Assembly: GCA_051294375.1 (NCBI GenBank)
Contig: CM119266.1
Location: forward strand, 20,280,341-20,344,340
Reading direction: 5' to 3'
DNA from: Paraspadella gotoi
Lineage: Eukaryota > Chaetognatha
DNA: 64,000 bases
Shown here: positions 12,439 to 26,560 of the stretch, one piece after another
How the letters are laid out: each line of letters opens with the position of its first letter
Numbering within the stretch: position 1 is the first letter of the stretch
Translations under genes and position numbers: made by a program
The notes under the pieces: model-generated
What the model saw: the letters and a program-made list of their open reading frames with translations, nothing else
What the model was told of the DNA's origin: nothing
Database searches by the model: none

Positions 12439-12840
12439 AACAATGTAAAACAATGTGAAAACAATTTGAAACAAACTTTTAAGCAGAGATAAAAAAAATG
12501 ATCTCGGGTAGAAAAATAAATTACGATTAGTAAAAGAGCGAAGAATTAGCATATGTACAAAGCAACGAGCGAATGAACTTGTCAATGGCGTGGAATCAAA
12601 AACAAGAACGGAAATTCAAATGTGTTGCGCCGAAGTGACTGCCTTATCACGTATATTTCTCGTGATATGACATGACATGACATGAATTCATGACTACAAT
12701 AAATTATTAACTTTTCCAGCCCGTATATTTATGACATGCACTGTTACAAAATTTTGTCTATTATTCCTTATAGTTTTAAGATTTTCTGAAGGCGGATCTA
12801 GCAGTCCCTTACATTTGTGATTTTTTTCTGTCTTAACGAA

Positions 12841-12950
12841 ACTATAGGCAAATTATATGCATTTTTAATATTTTAAGTGGGATAGACCGACGGACAGACA
12901 TACTGACCGACCGACAGACCGACCGAAAAGTGACTTATAGAGTTGCTCCG
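12841..12950 (+). repeat. Dispersed repeat R2 (GACCGACC-type), plus orientation
   Basis: The order is ACTATAGGCAA, then TAAGTGGGATAGAC, a run of GACCGACAGACC-type tetramers, then AAAAGTGACTTATAGAGTT. The same order and wording recur in reverse complement at 33,190-33,300 and 44,549-44,651, and partly at 43,005-43,080. The sharing extends beyond the tetramer run, so this is a dispersed element and not just a microsatellite. No coding capacity was seen. Confidence 0.75.
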
Positions 12951-12960
12951 ATTTTATTCT

Positions 12961-14138
12961 TAAATGGGATAAATTAGTCGTCATTGATATCATAAAAAGC
13001 TTTTATGAAAATGAATACTCCTCTCCACCCGTTGAGTACGAATCTCTTCCTCCTTTTCCTTCCTTCTTTTTAATTTTTCTCTTCTTTTCTACTTTTCTAC
13101 TTTTCTACGAATTATTTTTTCTTCTTCTCCACTTCATATATTTTCTCCACTCTTCTTTTGGTCTTTCTTTCCTCCATTTCTCCTCCTCCTAATCTATTTC
13201 TATTCTCTTTCCTCCTCTTCCTTCTCTTCCTCCCCTTTCCTCCACTTCATCCTCTTTCTCCCATTCCACCTCTTCCTCCCCTTTCTCCCTTTCCTCCTCT
13301 TTCTCTCCTTTCTCCTCTTCCACCCCTTTCCTCCACTTTCCACCCTCTTTCCTCTTTCCTCTTCCTTTTTGCAGTGACTCTTCGTCGCTGAGAGCGTGAT
13401 TGACATTCTGTCACATTTCGAGTTACACGCACCCGTCATTCTCCTTTTTCTTTTCTCTCTCCTTTTTTCTTTCTTGTTCCTCGTCTCNNNNNNNNNNNNN
13501 NNNNNNNNNNNNNNNNNNNNNNNNNNNNNNNNNNNNNNNNNNNNNNNNNNNNNNNNNNNNNNNNNNNNNNNNNNNNNNNNNNNNNNNNNNNNNNNNNNNN
13601 NNNNNNNNNNNNNNNNNNNNNNNNNNNNNNNNNNNNNNNNNNNNNNNNNNNNNNNNNNNNNNNNNNNNNNNNNNNNNNNNNNNNNNNNNNNNNNNNNNNN
13701 NNNNNNNNNNNNNNNNNNNNNNNNNNNNNNNNNNNCAAAATCGATCTTTGCTCCATTTACTATTTAGTTTTTTTTGCATTTTTTTACTTTTGTTTTTTAT
13801 TTTACCATAAATATTGTTTCTTAATCTTTACCTTTAGTATTTTTTTTTATAGTTTATAGTTTNNNNNNNNNNNNNNNNNNNNNNNNNNNNNNNNNNNNNN
13901 NNNNNNNNNNNNNNNNNNNNNNNNNNNNNNNNNNNNNNNNNNNNNNNNNNNNNNNNNNNNNNNNNNNNNNNNNNNNNNNNNNNNNNNNNNNNNNNNNNNN
14001 NNNNNNNNNNNNNNNNNNNNNNNNNNNNNNNNNNNNNNNNNNNNNNNNNNNNNNNNNNNNNNNNNNNNNNNNNNNNNNNNNNNNNNNNNNNNNNNNNNNN
14101 NNNNNNNNNNNNNNNNNNNNNNNNNNNNNNNNNNNNNN
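12961..14138. other. CT-rich stretch with two gaps
   Basis: CTCC/CTTC-rich DNA from 13,020 to 13,480 is followed by gaps 13,488-13,735 and 13,863-14,138 flanking a short T-rich island. No gene is visible. The open frames are Phe/Leu/Pro translations of the pyrimidine tract. Confidence 0.55.
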
Positions 14139-14139
14139 A

Positions 14140-14730
14140 CTAACGAATCATACGTTGAAGCTTCAAGGAGCTTAAAAAAGTTCTATACGAAATGCCCAAT
14201 TGAGCATGCAGGATGCTCATCACCGGGCCAAACTGAAATCCTAACGGAAAATAAAACTTACGAAATAGTTGAGTGTATCCCTCGATCTTCCCGCCGCTCG
14301 ATCGATCCGAAGAGGAAGAGATGGAGGGGATCACAGAAGTGGGTGGGGGTGGAGATCGCGGATGGTGGTTGGATATGGAGTTGGGGCGGCGATGGCGGTG
14401 ATGCGGGAGAGGGCGCGCGGGCGGAGCCAGAGAAGGGAGAAGATGGTGAGGGCCATCAGCAGGCATCTGGGAGGGTAAGGTTGGGGTTGACGGCGTCGGT
14501 TAAGGGCGGGTAATGGGTGGGCGGCGGCGGCGGCGGCGGCGGCGGCGTCTTCGTTGGCGTATCAATGGCGGACCGGCGGGCGTGCCTCCTTCTCTTCGGT
14601 GGCGGAAGCAGAAAATGGAAAGCGTTTGTGAAGATTGTGAGTGAGAGAGTCACATGTGAGCGTGAGAGTCGCTGGCGTCTTGCGCAGAGATTTGGGATAC
14701 TTAAAGTAAATTTCGATTTTCTGGCGTAAA
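14140..14730. promoter_or_regulatory. GC-rich island, possible divergent promoter or exon 1 region
   Basis: This 590-bp island is much richer in GC and CpG than its surroundings and contains a (GGC)n run at about 14,521-14,547. On the plus strand an ATG in good context (TCAATGGCGG, 14,564) opens a frame that reaches a consensus donor ATT|GTGAGTGAG after about 24 codons. On the minus strand an acceptor-like CTTACCCTCCCAG precedes open frames near 14,466. Either could be a first exon or an internal exon. No downstream exon was identified, so the evidence is composition and splice signals only. Confidence 0.3.
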
Positions 14731-15410
14731 AATTTTTTTTTATTTACTCGATTACGATAGAGATATTTTTTTTTTGGTTGGATCGCAAAAAGTGAATTTT
14801 AAAATCTGTGGCAAAATTTTCAATGTACGTAATTCCCAGTTCGATTGAAACTTCTTTGCTGGCGTTCAACTGATAAAGAATGAAAAAAGGTTACAATATA
14901 ACACCAAGTAAAACTGAGTTCCATGCCAGGAATTTAAACGGGAACCTGAGGCATGATCTGTAGAGTGGAGCATTGGGGAACATAAATTTTATTTAAGTGA
15001 ACAAACAAGGATATTTAGAATGTGAGATAGTATGATTAAAGAGTAAAAAAATATTTTGCTTATATTGCTTGGGTAACAGTAGCATTAATTACAATATATT
15101 TATAGTAATATCTTTATAAAACAATAAATTTTCAAATTAATTTTTTATAATTTAATAAAAGTTAGGTCCAAAATATAAAATATATTATTAAAAATTCCTA
15201 TGTCTTTAGAGTCAAAATTAATTACCTTTTCACGCTCTAAAGTAGAAACTATTATATGATAAAACATTTTAGTCATTTTTTGCAGCTTTAACCTAAAAAT
15301 ATTATAAAACATATTTTACGAATTTTTTTCAGTTTTTTCTGGTAAATCTAAAACATTGTTCCATCACTCCACCCTAATGATTAGTTTCTCATTATCTTTA
15401 ACCGTCCTGT
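14731..15410. other. AT-rich non-genic stretch
   Basis: AT-rich DNA with no open frame of interest, no repeat unit and no recognisable RNA gene. Confidence 0.5.
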
Positions 15411-15411
15411 T

Positions 15412-16560
<1,149 letters not shown>

Positions 16561-17460
16561 AAAAAAGAGCAAAGTCTCAAGAAGATAAAAAGTCGGAAGA
16601 AATTCTTGATGAGTCATATTCTAATTTTTTTGGAAAAATGTGAGATTTCTCGCTAAATTTCTTTTTTTTTTAGGAATGATTAATATGCAAAGCGTTTTTA
16701 AATAAAATTATTTGTTTCCTTTCCTTCCCTTTTGATTCTTCTAATCCTATTTTCACTTCGATGATTTTTTAGGTGAAAACAAGTTGCGTTTGATTTGCTC
16801 TCCTCGGCCATTTCATAATTATAAAATGATAAATGTATTTATGTAAATAATATTATATTACGATGACAATTAATAATCATTAATTAATATTATAACACTA
16901 TTAACTATTGTTGTCCCATCTTTACCGTACTTTCTTGCAACTTTCGCAGGATCGGTTTAGAAAGTCAATTGTTCTTTTGTCGATTTTTTCGCCATCTAGT
17001 AAATCGTTAAGTATTTTAAAGTATTTTAAAACCGCATTCACTTTTGAAGACATTATTAAAAATGTCTCCCTTGCAACTTCAGTTTAAAGTGGAACGAAAA
17101 ATATCAAAATTAAAACGATAAAGTAAAGGAACTCAACTTCCTTTCTTTTTTCCCTTCCTTTCCTTCTTTCCTCCCTTTTACCTTTTCGCCCGATCTCCCT
17201 TCTCGTTAACCTTTCTTTCTATTCTCATTCCTTTTTTTTTTTTGATAACGACGTTCGTTCTCATAAAAAAAGACGAAAAAAAAAGGGAAAGAAAGAGTGA
17301 CACGATTTCACGGTTCAGAGCGAATCCCATTCGTACAAATGTACGAAACTCGTTCACTTTGACGAACCCGATTTCGTAACCGAAGTCGTCAAGAAAGAGC
17401 GAAGACATTTGTCCGTAACTGATTCACTCGAAGAAATGAAGAGAGAAAAAAGGCATTTCC
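16561..17460. other. AT-rich non-genic stretch
   Basis: AT-rich DNA with TTAAT-type patches near 16,840-16,900 and homopolymer runs. A minus-strand open frame at 17,178-17,408 has no recognisable domain or splice context. Nothing firm is supportable. Confidence 0.45.
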
Positions 17461-17519
17461 GTCGAGAGTAGCGAGTCTCGCGTCGACAGACAAAAGACGA
17501 ATCGGAGAACTGGAGGGCC

Positions 17520-17690
17520 GAGGGCTAAGGAGGCGGTAGGGCAGAGGTGGGATGGCGCGGTAGGGCAAAGTCGCGATGAAGGCGTAGGGCAGAGGCAGGG
17601 ATGGCGAGGGAGGGCAGAGGCGGGATGGCGCGGTAGGGCAAAGGCGGGAAGGTGCGGTAGGGTAAAGGCGCGATTGCGCGGGCGGTGGAG
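17520..17690 (+). repeat. 24-25-bp minisatellite, about seven units
   Basis: Degenerate tandem units built on GGGATGGCGCGGTAGGGCAA followed by AGGC, with a period of 24 bp or close to it. One unit carries CGATGAAGGCGTAG in place of the usual start. Phase is not conserved throughout, so a coding role is unlikely. The unit length resembles the array at position 1, but the sequence is different. Confidence 0.75.
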
Positions 17691-17723
17691 CGAAAGCGCA
17701 ACTGAAAAGTTGTCGTTGTTATC

Positions 17724-18370
17724 NNNNNNNNNNNNNNNNNNNNNNNNNNNNNNNNNNNNNNNNNNNNNNNNNNNNNNNNNNNNNNNNNNNNNNNNNNNNN
17801 NNNNNNNNNNNNNNNNNNNNNNNNNNNNNNNNNNNNNNNNNNNNNNNNNNNNNNNNNNNNNNNNNNNNNNNNNNNNNNNNNNNNNNNNNNNNNNNNNNNN
17901 NNNNNNNNNNNNNNNNNNNNNNNNNNNNNNNNNNNNNNNNNNNNNNNNNNNNNNNNNNNNNNNNNNNNNNNNNNNNNNNNNNNNNNNNNNNNNNNNNNNN
18001 NNNNNNNNNNNNNNGAGAGAGAGAGAGAGAGAGAGCTATTCTAGTTTTCCGTGTTTCTTCTCTTGTTTCCCTTTTGTCTTGTTATCAGTTTTGTTGTCGA
18101 TCTGATTCTTCGTCGTCGTCGTTGACGAATAATTGAAGTCGTTTTCTTTCTTCGATTCGAGATTCGATATCGGAAACCGCAATTCCGTTTCCCATTGCTC
18201 CTCCGGTCTTCCCTCTCACCCCTCACAGTTCACTCCTCACCGCTCACCCCTCACAGTTCAATCCTTACTCCCCCACAACGCCCCTCTACCTTTAGCACCT
18301 CATGTACTCAGCCCCTCAGCCCCTTTGGATCTTCTGCTCCTTTTCTTCTCATTCTTTCAACTTTTCACCC
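17724..18370. other. Assembly gap in a GA tract, then low-complexity DNA
   Basis: Gap 17,724-18,014 ends inside a GA tract that continues to 18,035. The following 330 bases are pyrimidine-rich with CTCAC(C/A)-type repeats around 18,215-18,260. No gene can be supported. Confidence 0.5.
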
Positions 18371-19065
18371 AAAATATATAAATAAATATATTATAATAAA
18401 TATAAATATATATAATAAATATATAAATAAATATATTTATTAGTGTATTTTTTGTTCTTCGTTTATTTCTTTCTCAGACCTTAATCTTAATCATTCGTTA
18501 TCATCTTTTTTCTTTATAACTTTATTTCTCTTCATTGTACTCCGTCCGATACATTAAAATCTCAGACGCATTGTCTCCTTTTACAATTGCGGTACAATCT
18601 TCAAAATATTGATTAGAATTTCGGTGAATGATTCAAGGACGTTGTAAAAACAAGTATATTTTCTTTAAATTTTTGTTATTGTTGTGAGCAATGACGAAAA
18701 ACTTTTTTTTTTATAAAAATCGACGAATTTTATAAATACGAAAAAAAACCCCGAATGATGACGACAAAATAATAAAAAAAGGCGGGAAACGCCCTCAGGA
18801 AATCTGGGAAAATGCGCGAGAAAAAAAGAAGCGAGTAGACGAAATGGATGATCTTTTTGTCTCTTTTTCGTTTCTCTTGGGATTCACTCGTTAGTGGGGA
18901 CGTCACGTGAAAAGGAGGAAGAGGAGGAGGAGGAGAGATGAAGAGGAGGAGTGAGATTAAAGTGGAAGAGAAAAGGAGGAAAGAAAAGAAGAGGAAAAGA
19001 AAATTTCTCGTGACTCGATGCTCGTTCGCCGCCTCGTGGATTTCTCGATTCCGTCTCTCGTCTTA
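18371..19065. other. AT-rich stretch, then mixed sequence
   Basis: A TATAAATAAATATAT-type tract at 18,374-18,440 is followed by unremarkable AT-rich DNA. A GTCACGTGA E-box-type site occurs at about 18,904-18,912 just before a GGA-rich run. No gene is visible. Confidence 0.45.
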
Positions 19066-19066
19066 C

Positions 19067-19930
<864 letters not shown>

Positions 19931-19990
19931 CTTTACGTCATGACTTCCGCATCAAAATCCCTTGACGTCATGACTTCCGCATCAAAATCG
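19931..19990 (+). promoter_or_regulatory. Two tandem 30-bp units with CRE-type sites
   Basis: Two adjacent 30-bp units (19,931-19,960 and 19,961-19,990) differ at only two positions. Each contains ACGTCATGACTTCCGCATC. The second contains a perfect CRE palindrome TGACGTCA (19,963-19,970) and the first a one-base variant (TTACGTCA). CRE sites are bound by CREB/ATF-type bZIP proteins. The sequence is clear, but a regulatory role is inferred and no target gene is identified nearby. Confidence 0.5.
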
Positions 19991-20099
19991 ACGCGCCTTC
20001 CCCATTTTTTTTTTCCGCCGGAATTTTCGTACTCATTCCGTTTTTAGAAGAATCGCGTGGAATTTCCGGTTTTGAGTTTCGCGTCTCTCGATGGAGAGG

Positions 20100-20235
20100 G
20101 AGAGGGAGGGGGAGAGAGAGAGAGTGAGAGGGAGAGAGAGAGTGAGAGGGAGAATGAGAAGGAAAGAGAGACTGAGAGGGAGAGANNNNNNNNNNNNNNN
20201 NNNNNNNNNNCAGAGCAGAGATTGAGAGGGAGACG
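20100..20235. repeat. GA-rich tract with a 25-N gap
   Basis: GAGAGGGAGA-type repeats are interrupted by a gap of exactly 25 Ns (20,186-20,210). The large duplicated unit A begins only about 75 bases to the right, so a contig join may lie here. Confidence 0.8.
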
Positions 20236-22199
20236 AACGCTTCGTTTGAAGAACGAAAAGGATCGAGAGGAAAAAAAGAATTAAAAGAAAAGAAGTCAAT
20301 GTTTATTGTGCATCTTGTTTTTTTTGCCATTTCGTGTCTCCAAATTTAATTAGCGCAATTTGATAAATCATTAGTTTTTTGTTTTACTTTCTTTGAAATA
20401 TTTTTAAAAAATTTTTTTTGTTTAACTCAATATTATTAGGAACGTTGAATAGTTGAACAGTGAACTGATTCGATTACGCTTCGATGGCCAATGCGACATT
20501 TTTGGCGAACGCGAAGTCAGAATTTTGAAAAAATCGTTTAAAAGCGAAAAGAGAATGAAATTTGCGAATCGCAACTGAAGATTTTTCGATTCCATCTTTT
20601 CCCTTCGTTGTTGTTATTGTTGTTGTTGCTTCTTTTTTTTTTTAATGCAAAACGAAGTTTCGCGACCGCGAGTCATAATTCGGTTTTCTCTCTAAATTTA
20701 TCGAGTTGCGGAAATATTTTTTTTGGATATGTTTTAAACACGTGAGCCCGGTGATATGATAGAACTGGAGCCGATAACCAGTGAAATCTGAAATATATAG
20801 TAGGTCTGTATGGCATGTTGAGTGATGATGCATGATGATGATGATGATGATGATCTCCACCAAGCTGACTCAGAGAGGTTACTAGCGATTCTGTTTAAAT
20901 CAAACGACCTTCGCTGTACTATTATATATATCAGCTACTCCTGTATCTCGATTATTGCTTTCATCGAAGAAGATATCCAGAAGAACAACTGATAATACGA
21001 CTGCGATCCATGCACTGACGAATCGATTACTTACTGGCGATCAGCCTGAGAGCAAGAAATCGTAGAGATTGCGACACACACTCACCACACTCCACTCTCT
21101 CCACGAGATTTTCAGGCAGGGGACGCACATAATGATGGCGACGCGACGACGCACGACACGGCTGACTTAGTATCACAGACACAACGTACTAGCAGAGATC
21201 TCGCAAGGACTCGGGTAGCTCTGACCTTCTAGATGATACAAGCTCTCCTGTATTCGTCGGTTCACCAAAAGCTGCAGTAATCTTATCGAACATCCTGCAA
21301 TCACGAAGGTGCGTCGAGAGCAACGCTTAGACCGAATGAGCGCCACGACGAGTCAACGAGAGAGAGCGAATGAGAGCGTACCGGAACGTAGAGCATGTTA
21401 ACTGAGTAGACTCGTCGCAGAGAGTAGCGATCGCATTGAGCAGATTGCCCTCCGCCGAAGCATAGAGAGTACCCGCGAGCTGCAGTGGTGGCTACAACGT
21501 CTCTGATAAGCATTCACAGTAAGCACGACATTGCGGCCACTCTTCTCTCTTAACTCATCGACGACGACGACGACGCACGACGACGACGAGGATCGACGAC
21601 GACGCACGACGACGCCCCCGGCGACAATCTACCGCACTTCTTGCCCTTGCGTAATGTGAGACAACCCTCATGCCAATTCTGCGCTGCGCCGCAGTTCTAG
21701 CGCCCTCTTATTCGGCGCCGCCGCTCGCCTGGCTTCCCTCTGCCCGCCGCCGCCGCCCCGATCCGCCGCGCAGCCGCGAGCCGCCGCCCACCCGCCGCCG
21801 CCCACAGACGACGACGCCCAACCACACCCTTCTATTGTGTATTCAGCTGCCGCCCGACTTAATTCATTAAGCGGAATTAGAGGCACAGTAGATCCAAACG
21901 TAGCACCGCGAAACAATGAACTCAGAGTGCATCCGACGACGACGCACTGCGACGACACAGACAGGCTACTGACCAGAGACGACGTGAAGAAGGACAGAAA
22001 CGGAAAACACGAGACTTGACGCATAGAGGGCCGGGAAAGAGGGATGGACAACAGAAAAACCTCGGCGGTAACCGTAATGTTTCTCTGCCGTCTCTTAGTG
22101 CTTTCGTAGGAACTGACAGAGCTTAGGTTTGTTCATTTTTTATATTTTTCAGGTGTTTTTGGTTTTGACGCAACGGGTAAGTTTTATTACGAATGACGA

Positions 22200-25100
22200 T
22201 ATATAAAAAAAGAGAGTACATCCTGTGTCATATGATTCGATCTATCAATCAAGTTCGATATGATGACTCCAGTCTTAGCATCTTTATTATATCTCCCAAT
22301 CTCCGTTGAGTGCAGTACAGCTATGTTACCCAAACAGCAGTGTTCTATCTCGTTCTCTTTAAACCTCACGGCCACAGTCATTAAATCCTTGCACATACAA
22401 TATTGATCGGTATTTATGCGTACAAGCTTTCTTCTTACCCTAAATAATAATCGAACACGCATATCTCTCACAGTCAATGTCAGCAGCCACGACCACTCCT
22501 CAACACAATACTAATTAATCTAGAACCTTACGCAAGCTAAAAATGTGGACGCTTAAGGACTTTACTCTACAAACCACCTCGCTATCCTTGTCTTGCGATT
22601 TTTTCATTAATTTTTTTATAAATTAGTGGTTAAAGTTCTGTTTATTGTGGTGCGCTGTAATCTCCATTTATAATTTGTGTTCGTCCCGGCAAATCAAAAA
22701 GCCAAAGAAAGCATGGAGCGTTCGAGGTCGCATTGATTTGCTCTAGGGCGCTGCGCGATGACTACACGATCCTACCGAGTACTTAGAAGGCAGTACAGTT
22801 GGCTTCCGCTCGCTAGCAGTCGTTGTGCGTCGTACCTGTCTCAGGTGTATAGCGCTGGTGTATATTTATTTGTGAATGTGATTCGTTGTCAACCCAATAG
22901 ATAGTCTCACTAGACATTGGTGAATGTGCGGTGGCATGCGTTGGCATTGTCGTTCGTTCGTCTTCGGTCGTCAGAGGGCGATATTACGTTACTTAATAAA
23001 GTTTCAGATAATTCTAAGTTTTAAATCATTAACGTTCACCTTCAAGTAAGCCACTCGACTGGATACCGAACCAGTTGTACTACGCTTTAACTTCGAAGTA
23101 CGTGTGCACTGAATTGCAGGTCTCGAAGATGATTCTAAGGCCACACATACGCACTCGCGACTAGCGGATTTCTACTCGGAGATGAGATCGTTCAAAAAAA
23201 GTTTGAAAACACGGCGTACTAGACGCATGGACCAGCATTGAGCGAAGCACCGGCCACCTCAAGGCGACGGGCCCTTCCGTGAACAACGCAGCGCTAAATT
23301 CCTCATTCGTGAAGATGGTTCGAGAATTCGTCTGGCCGACGTCACTCTCCCCACAGCGTTGAAATTGCACTTATGTACGTAATTAACCTTATTTTTCACA
23401 GATATCAGTCCGAACTAACGATAGCAGATCGTGCGCAGGCAAATATTACACCACAGAGACATTATGACCATGTATTTAAAGAATGAGATAGGCCAGATGA
23501 ATACATTCTAAGGTGCGACGCTCTCGGCTTATTAAGAATCAGCCACGCAACATAACGCTAAATTTGTTTCCGTTCGCAAAGTAGCAGCGCTAACTGGTAT
23601 CAGAAGAACTACAAAATGGCCCTAAGTTTAAAATAATGAGGTGTTGTAACTCATTTTCTAATTGAGAGTTGTTTCAGATTAAAAAATATCATATAAGTCA
23701 TTAACCCTACATATAATCGTCACAAGGTGCTTTAATATTATACATAATTCAGAAAAAAAATATTGCATGCCATTAATCGATCTATGCTCAGATGCACTAG
23801 TTTTAAAGTAATAAAAAATTTTTTAAAAGAAAATAACGAGACTATTCTCTTAGTCAACACGTTTGGACACTACTTTTAACATTGAAACAGTTAAACGATT
23901 TCGAGTATAATCGGCCTCCTACTTACCGCTAAGTTCGACTTTGTCTCACCAGCTCAACACTCACATCAAACGCCGCGACGACGCGCAGAGGTCCGCTTGC
24001 TCTAAGAGGAAAACATATTAGGGCGCTGCCATGCTACTTCTGACATTCACAGTATTAGGTCAAGTATCGCCGTGCAGCAGGACACGAATAGGATATGTCC
24101 TATTCTCATCAGCACAGCTGCTTACCAGAGAGACTTGCAGCTGTGCTTCTTCCATAGCGCCGTACGTCCATCCTCGCTGATGGTTGCTGATCACCAAAAG
24201 AGATGAGATCGCAACACCAGCATGTGATGTCTAGCCGCTAGCATTCTTCAGGAATCGCACCCAGGTCGGTTTCTAGCCACCTCTACTGCAACGCCATCAG
24301 AACAGATAGCAACATATTGGCAAATGCGTTCGATGGGCGCGAGCAGCTATACGAAGGCTGAGCCTTCCATTGTATGCTTATTATTCACAAAATTTATTAT
24401 CTGACCACCCCACCTACAACCTAATCTAGCCCACATGATACGCTGAGCTTCAAAGTACCTTCGGCCATCACGGCATTTCGCGAAGTCATAAGCGAACACA
24501 AAAACTCTGCGACGCGCATTCCGCGCTTCCGTGTCACGAACAGGTACTGATAATCGTCTAGAGCGAGTTAGAATAGCCCGCAACCTAACGCGAGTTGCCC
24601 TGACGATTCCGGAGTCACGTGATGTCAAAAAACAACAGAACAAAAAACAAAAAAATTCGCATATCCCGCGCACGCACGTATGCGCATATGCGCAACAGGA
24701 GCTTTACGGAAGTGCGATTTACTTTAAATATGACAGACTTTTGATCGCTTGTTCCAGTCGCATTCGTTCGCAATCGCTACTCAGACTAGTCATGCTACAA
24801 GACGGAGTGAATCTAAATTGTTGTGCATAACTTTCGTTCAAGTAGCTTACTCGCAAATGAGCCTGTTCCACATACGAACAGCCCTTGGTGCCACGACAGT
24901 ATCTATCTTGCTTCAATCCCCGCTCGTCAAATAATTAAGTATGTCAACCGAGAATTCTACAAGCACAGCTGATATCGAAATAGAAGTGGTACTCACTACA
25001 AATTTTCTAGCACAACACCCAACAAGTACCGATTTCTGTCAGCCAAGATCACATATACATTCGCACCTAACCCATCTGCTCTGCATTGAATAACTATCTC

Positions 25101-26560
25101 CTGATCCAGCCTTAATATTTCTTTCACAGCACAGCGGCTTTTCCATTACTACGGTAGTGACACCAGTCACGAGGACTACACTCTCAGTTCGTGCTACGCC
25201 AATAAAACCACGCCCACTTGTATAACTTTAATATGTACAGTGCAACTGCTCATAAACTGCCATATTCAGAATACACTGCTGTTTATCCCAGCAAGTTATT
25301 TAAAAAAATCTATCATACATTCCGGTATATAAATTTTAATTATCTCATTATCTTACCATAACATAAACCTAATTTATTCTTAATTATGTCTATTCATTTT
25401 ATGTTTCAATAATCAGTCACTTAAATAATTATTCATGAATCCAAAACTCGCACATACATAAGCGGTCTTCATCTTGGTTAATTCTGCCTGTCCATTAAGC
25501 CCCATACTTCAATCTCCTGCATATCGCTTTAGCCTCCGCCTATCCCAATATTTTATACTAATATAAAAAATATTAACTGTGAAAATCCTACTAATGGCGT
25601 TAATTGATTTTTTTAAAGTCCACTGCCTTCTCCCTTTTATGGAAGACACCATTCCCTAGATCCCGCTATAATTCCTCTTGCCATTCCTTTAACAGCTCCT
25701 ATTTAGCCAAACATCCTGCTCTTATTCCCAGAACCTGCAAGGTACGCCCAGCACACTACCCACGTGAACTTTACGACGCCACAATACCGTGGTCAACTTC
25801 CTTGCGTCCGATGTGCAATTTTTTGGCACGCGGCGTCGTCGAAACTGTACGACTATCTGACGTATCATTTCAGTATAACTAAAACATATTGCTCCTCGAA
25901 AACAACGTCCCATCTAGGCTTCGATTTTAACTACTAAATTATATGCTTAAAAACTCTTTATCTCTTTAAGGAAAGTTATTTTATGTAATATTACATATTT
26001 TTAAAATTAAATTTAGCTAGAGCCTAAAATTATCTAAGTCTAAGCTATAAGTGGCGCTTCTTTTTCTTCTATGCACTATTCAGGAGTCGCATACCTCGCT
26101 GGACTTGAACAAGAGTAGTCCCAGCGACATTCGTCCCCTCCCCGAAACATACTTAACAATAATAGATTTAATTGGCACTGTTCAATATATACTATCTACG
26201 GAGTATACAAGGTACCTAAGACCACGAACGAGCTAACATGATAAGAACTGTAAAACTTATTCAAATGTCTGCTTCCTACTCGACAGGCTCACTTGATACG
26301 CGTCCAGTCGCGTCCGAGCCTTCCCACAAGCAAGCCAGCTTGACCAGCGTTTTACTCCTCGGATTTTCGATAGACTGTCATCCCGGCCCGCCGCCACAAA
26401 TTACCCAGCTCAGCCTCACCCCTCGCCTACCGACGCGCAATCCTTCGCAGACTCCTTACAACGTGCTGGACAAGAATGATCGTCACCCGAGATTCAATAT
26501 AATCTCTCGGGCCAGAGAATGGTCGCGTGAATTCACGCTCCTTCATGTTTCCGAATAATA
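22200..26560 (+). repeat. Inverted, damaged copy of the 34.26-36.9 kb region
   Basis: Read on the plus strand, the block follows the reverse complement of 36.9 down to 34.26 kb. Matches include GGCAAATCAAAAAGCCAAAG (22,689; mgcB exon 1), the ACCGGCCAC...AAGGCGACGGGCCC stretch (23,250; mgcB exon 2 region), TGAGATAGGCCAGATGAATAC (23,486), GACTTTGTCTC.CCAGCTCAAC (23,939; mgcB exon 3 start), CGCCGCCACAAATTACCCA (26,389) and GGCCAGAGAATGGTCGCG (26,510). Unit B has no equivalent between 40.3 and 40.75 kb. It is either a third inverted gene copy or an artefact. Confidence 0.65.
22689..24160 (+). pseudogene. Inverted degraded copy of mgcB (third locus or artefact)
   Basis: Traces of three successive mgcB exons appear on the plus strand in the right order: the GKSKSK coding stretch at about 22,689, the exon 2 region at about 23,170-23,310, and the exon with the hydrophobic segment at about 23,945-24,110. 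The initiator codon, reading frame and splice sites are not preserved. Disruption is by scattered insertions, as in the rest of this block, so it may be a genuine pseudogene or an intact gene read with errors. The last two exons could not be placed confidently. Confidence 0.5.

Noticed and set aside
14140-14466. Minus-strand hydrophobic peptide resembling a cytochrome P450 membrane anchor
   Set aside because: The hydrophobic stretch and the following GPVMSI-like stretch lie in different frames, separated by an impossibly short intron, and no P450 signature (I-helix, ExxR, heme Cys) is present.
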